From positions 641,813-670,385 of the forward strand of contig NW_014577091.1 of NCBI RefSeq assembly GCF_000485595.1: DNA of 28,573 nucleotides. The letters run 5' to 3'. Shown here piece after piece: positions 12,223-23,000 of this stretch (positions are counted from its first letter, which is position 1; each line of letters opens with the position of its first letter). A program made the translations under genes and the position numbers. Source of the stretch: Priapulus caudatus (Eukaryota > Priapulida > Priapulimorpha > Priapulimorphida > Priapulidae). Below the pieces are notes generated by a model that saw nothing but the letters and a program-made list of their open reading frames with translations, was not told the origin of the DNA and searched no databases.

Positions 12223-12841
12223 ATCGATTGCTATTGTTTTCATTGAGTGCCATTCTAATGAACGGTGGGCAGAGACTGTTACAAAACCGTCGGATCCCCT
12301 TTTTCCCATTATCATCCATAAAACGACGCAACCGTACGGCGTTTCGTGACGAGCCTAAGTTGGGTGGAAAATTAAAGGCAACCTTCATTATGATCGCATT
12401 ATTATATAAGACATGACAGAGTAGTTGGGAAATTTACGATCGACTTTGCCTGATACCCATTACGCGCTACAAAGGAGAAAGAGCATTTATTGCCTTAGTC
12501 AACGAGGGGCCCGGCCCTTTCCACTCACCGGATAGTCGGCGCGCGCATAATAGGTGTATACGGATTGAGGTGTATTGAGCTGGCTGAGAGCCGGTGTGCT
12601 GGCCACCTGCGCAGCTTCTAGCGTTTAACTATTTTGCTTTATAGAGAGACCATGTTTAGGAAGGTCTCACGTAGGCAGGGTTCTCGAATAAATCGAGCTG
12701 GCGACGGTAATATCCACGTAAACCTCGGCAGCAACGGGGTGACGCAGAGAAATATTTGCGGAATAATATTTGAACAGATCGTTATATAGAAAGTTGCAAT
12801 ATCGTATCCTCCGCTCTCCATCACGAATCTCGGGTTGATCA

Positions 12842-12966
12842 TTAATATATTACTATATATAGTATATATATATATAATATATATCAAAGAGGTCCGTAAT
12901 AGAATTATTAATTAGCATTCCAAAATATCCAAACTCTATTATTAGCTCTTTGATGTATATTATATA

Positions 12967-13001
<35 letters not shown>

Positions 13002-13032
13002 TATTACATATTATATATATATATATATAATA
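12842..13032. mobile_element. Copy-B-specific insertion with inverted repeat in (TA)n
   Basis: At this point copy A has only a short TA run (about 8613-8632). Copy B has TA-rich DNA around a core with paired arms: ATCAAAGAG (12883-12891) against CTCTTTGAT (12946-12954), and TAATAGA (12897-12903) against TCTATTA (12935-12941). The centre is unique (ATTAGCATTCCAAAATATCC). A small non-autonomous element that targets TA would look like this. Microsatellite slippage alone would not create the unique core. Confidence 0.5.
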
Positions 13033-15589
13033 CAGTACGCATGACAACAACTTGACTAAACCTGGATTTGCTGCCAATTATTAAAACACGAATTGAAGTG
13101 GCCTTATGTTTCATCTTCTTATCCTCGAATATAATTAATGATACAATTATATATTATTATTATTTTGCACTACACTATTATTATGGGTACGTATATATAT
13201 AAACAAATGTTATACCAGTTTAGGTAAAACGGCGAATTAAATTTTTACATATGCGAGCTGTTGAGAAGTTTACATCTCGATCTTCGCCAGGCTTTAACCG
13301 ACATTTAGAATGGAGCCGCTTTAATATAAAACAACATACAATGCGCTTATTACAATATCCAGGAAATAGATAATTCAAACAATCTAGTTGATATTATATA
13401 TATATATATCATTCACAACGTGGGGACAGGTTAACTGTTAACACAGCCACGTACGTTAGTTATATTAGTATGGCTCAACACGACAAAACATTAAAAAACG
13501 CTAGCGACAAATATTATCGAAAATGCGGCAAAAAGGGGTTACCTAACAACTTTATTGCTTCGAACCGTCGCACGGAGATTGAAATGTAGTCATAAAGTTA
13601 GTTTAATGGGTACACAGTGGCGTACGATAATTAGGCAACGTAGGTATATGCATCTATATACCGTGCCCCTTCGTCTGTGTGCCAATGACTAAGACACGGA
13701 TTCTAATTACACCATGTAACGCTATACACTCTGCTCCTTTGTTATTATTCGCCCGATACCGGATTTATCCTTGGAAATTAAGTTCATTCATTTTCAAACA
13801 ATAAGGGCCACACACTTTATGATCTGCGATAGTATGTCACCAACGAGGCGGCTACTGTATTTTTGTTAGGCAGCTTGTAGGTGTTTCTATCGCGTCGGAT
13901 TGATCGAAGACGTATTGATGCCATTTTACTGCGACGAAAATATATGACAACTCGTCCTCGAAAAAAATTGGTAAAGCCCAGTAATTGTGTTACATTGCAG
14001 CCAACACGCGAAATTAATTTGATAATCTATATCAGTATGAGTGTTTAGCATTGGCATTTCATGAGAATTATATTATGTTGTAAACATGTTAAAATTCTGT
14101 AGGATGTTATTGCGACTCAAAGAATGATCAAATACAATCAAAGGCAAATTATTCATGTGCATAAACATCAATTTTCCTGTTGGAATACCCTGCCTCATCT
14201 TCACTTTCACATTCATCTGTCATTGCCTTGGTAGCAACGCGTCCCTGAAAACATGCGAATTAATTATATACTGAATTTCACGTCGCTGTATCGATGAGGC
14301 AAAGTGTGACAAAAACTCAGGTACAAACTCGTTCATGTGTACACGGCGAAACGAATAGACATCTCATAATTCATATGGGGCCCTGACCCGCGCGCGCTGC
14401 TTCTGACGGCTGACAAGTCGGCACATGCATTCGGAGTTAGAATCTACGCGTACAGTACGGAAGTCAAGGAGAAGAATTCGGATGACGATATAACAGTGAC
14501 AGACACAGGTCCCGTACGCAGATAGCTGTGGAGCGCGCATCGTTATAACATATAGCATTCACGAGATAGCTTGTAGAATCGCCAACTTCTCAACGCTTAG
14601 GCAACGAGACACTTTGCATAGCAATTATTCGCGATTACGAACATGGACATTTTTTGCATGTGGGTATTTAATAATTGTGTTCTAACTGTTTGTGTGCATT
14701 TCGTGCATATACTCGAATAACTTATTCCCATAACCATTTAGAACTGCCCTTTCAATTCTTTTCAACGAGGATATATATAATTGATCATTTTCAGTGCTCG
14801 CTGGTGCTCGATTCTGAAAACTGCCACAAGTGGAGCTCTCGTCCTAGAGTTGTCTTAAATCAAAACCTATAAATGTCCCCAGAGTGTCAATACTTTTCGG
14901 CCCAACTTTACATTTTGAATTACAGACAAATTCCAGACATTGTCAGCCAGCGTGAGTTGGCCGCAGTTGCACACATTACAAATGAGATTGATCAAACAGA
15001 AATTATCCTAAGCTGGGGCCGACCAATACGCCGAGCAAACACTCTCGCCTATTCAAAGCGTGCTTGACACTCTCTAATGAACTCAAAAATGTGGTTTAAT
15101 TTGAGAAAACATGTTCTGTGATATAGAGATACTTACAACGTCTAGCTCAATGTCAATAGTACGTTGGAAAGTATACTACATTTTTCACTTAAAATATCCT
15201 TTCACGACTCAACTTGGCACGCCTGGAAGGCAAGGGACGTGCCGAGAAATGGAAAGACAAGCTAGAAAGTACTATTAACTGAAGTCGCCCTGAAAAAAGA
15301 AACAAAATGCGTCGCACCGTGTATGAACCAACGGCACGATTGGTAATTATAGGGGTAGATTACTTGGATAAAAAAAAACTAAATCTGGCTACCGTATAGT
15401 TTTTAACTCGTAGAAAGGAATACAAGGAAATACTGATCAAATGGCTTCAGTTCACAGAAGGCAATACACTTGGAGGGAATCCGCTGTGAGTACGATCACG
15501 TTCTAAGAAAAACAAACGGGACTATTATCCCTCCAGTATTCTTAGAGATTTAACCAAAAAGGTTTAAATTACTCACGCACAACACACCG

Positions 15590-15762
15590 CGCGGCCACTC
15601 ACACACGCACGCGCGCAACGTTACGTGCACCGCACATACACACACAGCACACAACACACACACACACAACACACACACCACAATCACACCACAGCACGCA
15701 AAACACACACACTACACCACACCCACACACACACACACAACACACACACACCACACACACGA

Positions 15763-15798
<36 letters not shown>

Positions 15799-16022
15799 AC
15801 ACCGTACCACACACACGACACCACACACACACACACACACACACACACATCACAACAACACACGACAAACACCGCACACACACGCCACACTACACACACA
15901 CTACACCACACACACAACACACACACACACACACACACACACAACACCACACACACACACCCACACACACATGTACACACCACACAGTACACACACACAC
16001 ACACCACACACACACAACACAC

Positions 16023-16059
<37 letters not shown>

Positions 16060-16136
16060 ACAACACTACACGCACACACACACCACACGACACACACAAC
16101 ACAGCACCACACAACACACACACACACACACACCAC

Positions 16137-16172
<36 letters not shown>

Positions 16173-16221
16173 GTACACACACACGTACACACACACNNNN
16201 NNNNNNNNNNNNNNNNNNNNN

Positions 16222-16299
<78 letters not shown>
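15590..16299. repeat. Long degenerate (CA)n array
   Basis: CA repeats broken by AACAC, CCACAC, GTACAC and CGACAC variants to about 16196. A pure (CA) run follows the gap (16222-16299). Before the gap, loss or gain of one base every 10-30 positions suggests read error in a simple repeat. Thr/His and Cys/Val frames over it are artefacts. Confidence 0.95.
16197..16221. other. Assembly gap, 25 N
   Basis: Exactly 25 N bases inside the CA array, so the true length across this point is unknown. Confidence 0.98.
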
Positions 16300-16301
<2 letters not shown>

Positions 16302-16328
16302 TATATATATATATATATATATATATAA
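16300..16328. repeat. (TA)n microsatellite
   Basis: TA run directly after the CA array. Here it is followed by AAAGTATAGTGTTGAG and not by the 74-bp tail seen at the other two CA-TA blocks. Confidence 0.85.
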
Positions 16329-16640
16329 AGTATAGTGTTGAGATCATGAGATGTGAGTTTGTATAATTTTACCCCAAGGCGTAATGTGAGAGTATGTGTT
16401 ACTGCTTGCGTGCGTGCAAGCGCATATGTGTGTGCCAATTATACAGTCTATGTTTATTTATTTTATTTTACTATATTTATCACACTATATTATACTATTA
16501 TGTTTATTAGATGAATGTATGATATGTTTGGGTGATATGTTGGATGATATATATGTGCATATGACTGGTTACTGTGACTGTCAAGGTTACTGTCACAGAA
16601 ATAATATTCTAGAGACTAGGCTCTCGTGAACATGAATTCG
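16329..16640. other. AT-rich upstream region, no gene
   Basis: Non-coding DNA between the repeat and the acetyl-CoA synthetase gene. A 77-codon frame at 16396-16629 is hydrophobic and unconvincing. The stretch may hold part of the promoter. Confidence 0.4.
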
Positions 16641-16649
16641 TAATTTTTC

Positions 16650-16690
16650 ACGAGATGGCGCCACGTCCCGTTATTTAATATTTGGCGCGG
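16650..16690 (+). promoter_or_regulatory. Possible core promoter/5' UTR motifs
   Basis: Just upstream of the start codon are CGAGATGGCGCCACG, which resembles a YY1-type AGATGGCG element, and TTTGGCGC (16681-16688), which matches the E2F core TTTSSCGC. The transcription start is unknown, so these may be promoter elements or part of the 5' UTR. Short upstream frames begin at ATG 16632 (3 codons) and ATG 16655 (7 codons, stop at 16676-16678). Confidence 0.3.
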
Positions 16691-16729
16691 TGACAACTGA
16701 GCATCCAGCAAAAACAAGCAAATATCAAC

Positions 16730-17057
16730 ATGTATGGCCGAGCTCTATCATGTGCGCTCCTCTCTCCCACAACAAGATGCACCATCCCGCAGTTGATTCG
16801 ATACTTCGCGAGAACCGCTGCGGCCGGTGCGCAGCAGGATGTCACGACTGCACAACTTCCAGAAATCTCACAGTATTTTCAGAAAGCGCTGCCCCACCAG
16901 GAAGTTTACGACTTATCCCTGAACAACCCTTCGGCCTTCTGGGGCTCGCTCGCCCGAACCAGGCTCAGTTGGTACAGGGATTTCGATGACGTCATCGACT
17001 GCGACATGACGAAGGCAAAGCTGAAATGGTTTATAAACGGGAAACTCAACGTTTCAG
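16730..17057 (+). CDS. ACSS1: ACSS1-like exon 1 (start, leader, N-terminal domain)
   Basis: Encodes residues 1-109 plus one base. It contains the presumed mitochondrial leader (MYGRALSC... to [10 protein letters not shown]), then the family's N-terminal AcsN-type segment with [20 protein letters not shown] and [12 protein letters not shown]. The donor is CAG|GTTAGT, phase 1. The upstream exon boundary, if any, is not visible. Confidence 0.9.
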
Positions 17058-20000
17058 GTTAGTTGGTCGTATAACGAAACGTTAGAGCTTAATTTGTCAA
17101 TATTGTGAGTTTTTAGCTTGGTTTTAAATCGTGCTTGTGCGTTTGTGTTGCCGTTACTGTTACTGTTAGTCCAAATGAATGCTGTAATTTACCTTTTTAA
17201 AGAGAGAGAGAGAGAAAGAGAGGTCGAGGGCTTCTACCTAGTTCAAGTGAATGTTTCTGTTATCGGCCAAAAAGTACATCAGAGTAGAAACGTCTACTCG
17301 GTCCGACAAAGGTGGTCCTTGTAAATTCTAGTTGCAAGTGACAGCTGTCATGGTTCAAGGATAGAGATGATGTCCAGGACGGTGATAGGATAGGATGATG
17401 TTTATTACGGCACATGCTGTCTATCCTTGACTCTTGAGCCGCTGTCATGATGACTCGATATTTTTTTTTTAGTGAATTGTGTTGATCGCCACTATATGAA
17501 GACACCGGACAAGGTGGCGATAATATGGGAGAAGGACGAGCCGGGCCAGCAAGAGAATGTGTCATACAAGTGCGTGTTACTCTCCCAAGGTTACCTTAAT
17601 TCTTTCACAGGTCTCTGTGACCGAGCTATTTGCTCTTCCTTGTGTAAACCTATTCCAGCTGTGGATCATTCCTTGTCTTCACAGTTTATAGTTGATAGTG
17701 TTTGTGCGTTGTTGTTTGTAGTCAACGGACAGATCTACTTTGCAATACCTTCCATCGTTCATAGCCAGTTGGTCTCCACTCTAATCTAGTGGTGCCGCTC
17801 TCTTTCCCACATGCGCATGCATAGTAACTCACGAACGTTTGCCATCCACAGACAGTTGTACGAGATGATGAACCAGCTTGCAAACACGCTCAAGTCACAT
17901 GGCGTTCGCCGTGGTGACCGCGTCTGCATCTACATGCCGATGACGCCGCTCGCCGTGGCCGCCATGTTGGCGTGCGCTCGCATTGGCGCCATCCACAGTG
18001 TCGTGTTTGCGGGATTCAGCGCGGACGCGCTAACGAGCAGGATCAATGACGGTGAGGTCGGACGCCATGTCACGCGCGCACAAACGGCACCGCCCCGTTA
18101 TTGTTCAATACATATACAGGGCGCGAAATTAGCGCCGGCCCACCGGCATATGCCGGCAAATTATTTGGAGGGCCAGTAACATTGGCAAAACACCGGTCCT
18201 CCGAGCTGGCGGTTTCAGCCATGTTAGTGAGTACCTACATTTTTGTTTATAGCATTAATGAGCAAATAGCTTACATTACCATTTTACCTGAAGGATATCA
18301 CACCATAATTTATCAAAATTTTACAAATTTGAAATCGAGAATGCAAATGTGAAACATGACATTGACAAAAACACTTCGAACATCATTCACGATTTGCATT
18401 ATAGTCTGTGCAACAGCTACTACGCGATGCCGCATGCTACAACATTTTTCGGACAAGCATTTTTAATTATCATTCCAAGTCTTAGTTTAGGTCACTTCTG
18501 GTTCAAACAGCAAACAAAATTTGTGAGGGCTGGTACATTATGGTGAGGGCTGGTAAAAAACTGCTGTTACCAGCCCTCTGGGCCGGTGCCAAAAAATCCG
18601 AATTTCATGCCTTGATATATATGCAGTGTTTCTCCTGGATGTTGTAATCATGAGCAAAGTGGCATGGTTGAATGAGTCCGTACTGAAGGCGCTGACGCAA
18701 GTGCCTTTACATGTGATTAGCGTGTGCCTGGCGCATAGCGAGCACAGTCGTGGAGTTTATTTGATGTGTGGCAGCATGACACAGATCAAACACATGGGGT
18801 CCTGGTTAGCGGAGGTAGAAGGAGAACCTGGGACACAGGTAGTGGTGGCGGTATCAGATATGGGGAGGGAGCGAGATTTTTGCAGCGGGGTGGCAATTTC
18901 AGCAAATATTCAGCGAGGCAGATGATAAATCACCATGGCAACCCACCTTGCTTATCACATACCAGGGGAAACACTGTGTATATGTAGCCACGTGAGCTCG
19001 TATTATGCGATTTTTATTATGTGATGTATAATTTTAATATCAACTAAATTAATATATCATTCACCAGTCAGCTTAATCAACCTGTTAAATATTTACATTA
19101 AGATGAATTATGATGAGGTAACGCAGGTGCACACGTACATGACACCCATGCAGGCAACATGCCAGGTCTGAGCGCAAGCCGTACGATGGTGCTCAGCCGC
19201 ACGCTTGGCTGTTCTCGCGATTGAACGTCCTCCCCATTGCCATCCTCAGCCAAGGCGGAGACTGTGATCACGGCGGACCAGGTGCTGCGAGGGGGTAAGG
19301 CCATCGATCTGAAGAGCACGGTCGATCGCGCCGTCCTCGACTGTCCGTGCGTGCGGCAGGTGTTTGTCGCACAACGAACGGGGGCGCCGGTGTCCATGGG
19401 CCAAATGGACATGCCGCTCGAATCCGTGAGTTGGCTGTACAGCAGTTAAGGAGTATACTAACTCATTCCTGTATGTATTAGCTCAACATTTTCGTGGGGA
19501 CTTGGCGGGAGAGGGGTAGGCTAAAGTGTACCTGTCCATAGTAGCGCACAAAGAGAGTGATCGGGGGAGATTGTTGATTGTGTAATGTAACTAACATGCC
19601 ATAGCAGGAAGGGAGAGACAAGGTCAGCAGCACCTAGAGGGATCTAGACGTTGAACAGGGTTATGTGGAATCACCCAGAGACCCATAAGAGGGGAGGGAA
19701 AGCTGGGGTGATGACTGCATCTAGGGAACTGGTGGCTGGGTTAGCGGCCCACAACTAAACCCCACATACAGAGGGCCATAGAAAAATTAGGTAGGCATGC
19801 ATTAACAGTTGGGCGCAGAACAAGGTTTTTCCTCTTCTGTGAGGAGTGCACGACTATATGCAATGAGCGTCATACTCTATGTATACTATGTATATTATCA
19901 TCTCCATATGTATATAATTATAGTCATTCTATCACAGTGGGCACTTCAAAAGATTGAAAGCTAGAGGTGCAAGTACTGAAATACCAAGCTGCAGTCTCAC

Positions 20001-23000
20001 TCTCGAACCCAATATTAGAACAATTGTGAGAGACAACACGAGTAATAACGTTACGATTTAATTATTTATATTATAACGATGTAATACAGTAAAAACCTGT
20101 GTATGAGAACATAGTGATTAAGAACCTGTTAGGCTAAGATTTTCCATTTAGACCCCTCCTTTCTTCTTAGACACTTCCTTTTAGACCCATTAGAGTCTCG
20201 AACCAAAACCTCTGCGTTGTCTGTTATTGACCTCCAGTATGGTGATGACGCCGTAGTTTGTTGCACAGTCAGAGGCGGATCTTCAGCAGATTGTAGATGT
20301 CTTTACTGAAGCCTATGAGAAAATGGGACTCACCTTGAACACAAGGAAGACAAAGGTGCTCCATCAGCAAGCCCCTAATGAACAAGCTGCAGCTCCAAAG
20401 ATCCGAATCCATGACCTTGGTGGTCCATGACCTTGGTGGTCACCTTTCTCAGGCAGCCGACATTGACCATTAAATACAAAATTGACTTCAGTGCGCTAGT
20501 GCTACCTTTGGTCGCCTCAGGAAACGTGTCCTTGATGACTGTAACATACGACCTGATATCAAGCTGCTAGTCTATAAAGCAGTTGTTGTCCCCACCATTC
20601 TATATGGAGCTGAAACTTGGGTCACATACAGGAGGCACCTAAAAGAACTGGAAAAATATCACCAAAGATGCTTAAGAAAGATCCTCCAAATCCGTTGGGA
20701 AGACAGGCGCACTAACGTTAGTATTCTCTTACAAGCCAAGACAACTAGCATCGAAGCACAGTTAATACGTCACCAACTCCGCTGGGCTGGCCATGTTACC
20801 CGAATGCCTAGCCACAGACTTCCTAAGCAAGTCCTATATTTCCAGTTGCGAAAAGGCGAACGCACAAGAGGAGGACAGAGAAAGTGCTACAAGGATGTAC
20901 TCAAAGCCCACCTAAAAAAGTATAACATCGACCCTAGCACCTGGGAAACTGTTGCACTAATCACCATCAATGGAGAAAAACTATATGGGAATTAGGCTCT
21001 CAACACTTTGAAGCCCAAAGGAGGCAGCATGAAATGGAAAATCGCGAGCGACAGAGAGCACGTGCTGCAGACAGAATGAATCACCCTGACCCATTCATCA
21101 ATCTCAACAACACCTGCATACATTAATTGTAACAAGACATGTGGATCCAGGATTGGCCTTGTCAGTCATCTGAGGACCCACAGACATCCATAGCTTTCCC
21201 ATGGAAGACAATCATCCTCGAACTCGAGGGATTGCCGATGATGATGAGGGATTAAGAACCTGTTAGGCTAAGATTTTCCATTTAGACCCCCTTGACATAA
21301 GAACCAGTTTTAGCCTAAACTTTGAAACAGGTTTTTATTTGATAAAATTCAGTGAACATTTACATATTCTTAAGTAAACTAAAACAAAAAAGAAATAAGA
21401 TATCCTAGAATAGGGTTTGTATTTGTCTAGATTTCAGTCATTTAGACAATTATATATGCATATTTTATATAAACAATGAACCGCACCAATATTCTACCAG
21501 CAACAAGCACCTTTTTTTCTTAAGAAAATGAGAATCTATTTTTAAGAACTTAAATAAAAAGCCTAACTTCCCAGTAAACACCAATTATATAAGAACCTTT
21601 TTAGGCTAACTTGGAAAAATGCCAGTTCTTATACGCTGGTTTTTACTGTATTCCTAGTTTCCCTGCTCAAACTTCTGCCCGCCCGCGCTCCCTGCTCGAA
21701 CCTCGGCGCTCCCTGCCTGAAGCCTCTCGTTGCCATCGGTTACAGGAGATGGCGAAGCAGTCGACAGAGTGTGAGCCTGAGGTGATGGGCAGCGAGGATT
21801 ACCTCTTCATGCTCTACACGTCCGGCAGCACGGGACAGCCGAAGGGTATCGCTCACACGCAGGCTGGCTACCTGCTGTATGCAGCCATCACACACCAGGT
21901 GGGTGCAGCCAGAACGTATATATACGTACGTAGTGGTAGTAGTCGTGTTACTCATAATAGTGGCGCAGGTTCGTATCTATCTCGTTTTGTCTAGGGCGGG
22001 GGAGGGGCAAGGTCATGTGTGGTTTGTGTTTTGGGCAGTTGGCCATGGCAATTTGCTATTGACCATGTATTAGTATCTTGATTTGTCTGATTGGGGCAAG
22101 CACCCCCCCCCAGCTAGCTACCACCCTGTAGTGGTTGTTGTAATGGTAGAAATCGTAATACTAATAGTAGTAATACTGGTAGTATTTGTGTTAATAATAG
22201 TGGTAGTCGTTGTCACTGTAATAGTAGCTGGCAGTAGTTAGCAATTATGGCATTTTGCTAGTACTAGTAGTATTACTATTATCTAGAAGTAGTTAGCAGT
22301 AGCAGGAACAGCAGCACCAGTTGTAGTGGTGGTAGTAGTAGTGGTGGTGGCAGCAGCGGTAGTAGCACCAGTAGCAGAATATAGAAGTATGATGTCTTAA
22401 AGTATTTATTTTAAACATAATTTCCAACCAGTCTCGTGATTTCCCCACTTATGCGATACTTACCATTATTGCTTGAGTAACTGCAACTGTCTAGAATAAT
22501 GCTGTCATGTCTTAGAACCTTCCTACTTGGCTATATTCACCAAAACATGCACGATTAGAGTTTTGATTACTCGTTTTCATTACAGCAGCCATTTCTGGCA
22601 AATCTCTGACTATCTCGTGATAGCGCAAGTTATCAGCCAATTTAAAAAAAAAGGAGTCAACTACACAGAATCAGATGCCCTATTGCTTGAATTAGGTGCA
22701 CTATAGGTGCACTTATAACTTGTTGGTGCATTAAGGCACCACTTGCAAATAAATTGTCGCTGTAATAAAAAATGCCATGGTGTTATGGCGTGTTCAATTC
22801 CAATTTTCTATGCTATAATAGCATATTTTTGGGTGTGTTTTATTTTTATAGCGTGTTTTTTAAGTTGGTGTAATCAGTAATATATATCCGCTATGAGGTA
22901 AGACTATATTTCGCTATATTGTTTTCAGATTGTGCGTTTTTGCAAGCACTGATTTCCAAATAAATCCTTTAAGTGTGATGTTGTATATGCTTTCCTAATT

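Larger units (their letters stand above)
11318..15655 (+). repeat. Large duplicated segment, copy B
   Basis: Second copy of 7022-11170, in direct orientation. The differences are dominated by single-base insertions and deletions scattered throughout, plus one ~190-bp insertion (12842-13032) and a different CT/GA array. That difference profile fits unpolished long-read sequence or a separated haplotype better than an old, functional duplication. No gene recognised; a 102-codon minus-strand frame at 11526-11834 is not conserved in copy A. Confidence 0.9.
20085..21650. mobile_element. TA-flanked DNA transposon remnant (mariner/pogo-like ends), split by a LINE
   Basis: The left end TACAGTAAAAACCTGTGTAT and the reverse complement of the right end, TACAGTAAAAACCAGCGTAT, match closely, followed by (A/G)AGAAC. 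Both are bounded by TA, the target used by Tc1/mariner/pogo elements. Internal AT-rich DNA repeats a TTAAGAACC-TTTTAGGCTAA theme several times (20118, 21252, 21590). No transposase frame remains, so this is non-autonomous. A LINE fragment occupies 20157-21249. Confidence 0.6.

Noticed and set aside
15599-16366. Thr/His and Cys/Val frames through the CA array
   Set aside because: Simple-repeat translation, partly across N bases.
18626-18925. 99-codon frame in intron 3
   Set aside because: Lies between an inverted-repeat element and exon 4, off the gene's frame, with no recognisable homology.
22096-22126. C-run with CAGCTAGCTAC, resembling one end of a MITE
   Set aside because: No matching opposite end could be found nearby, so an element is not supported.
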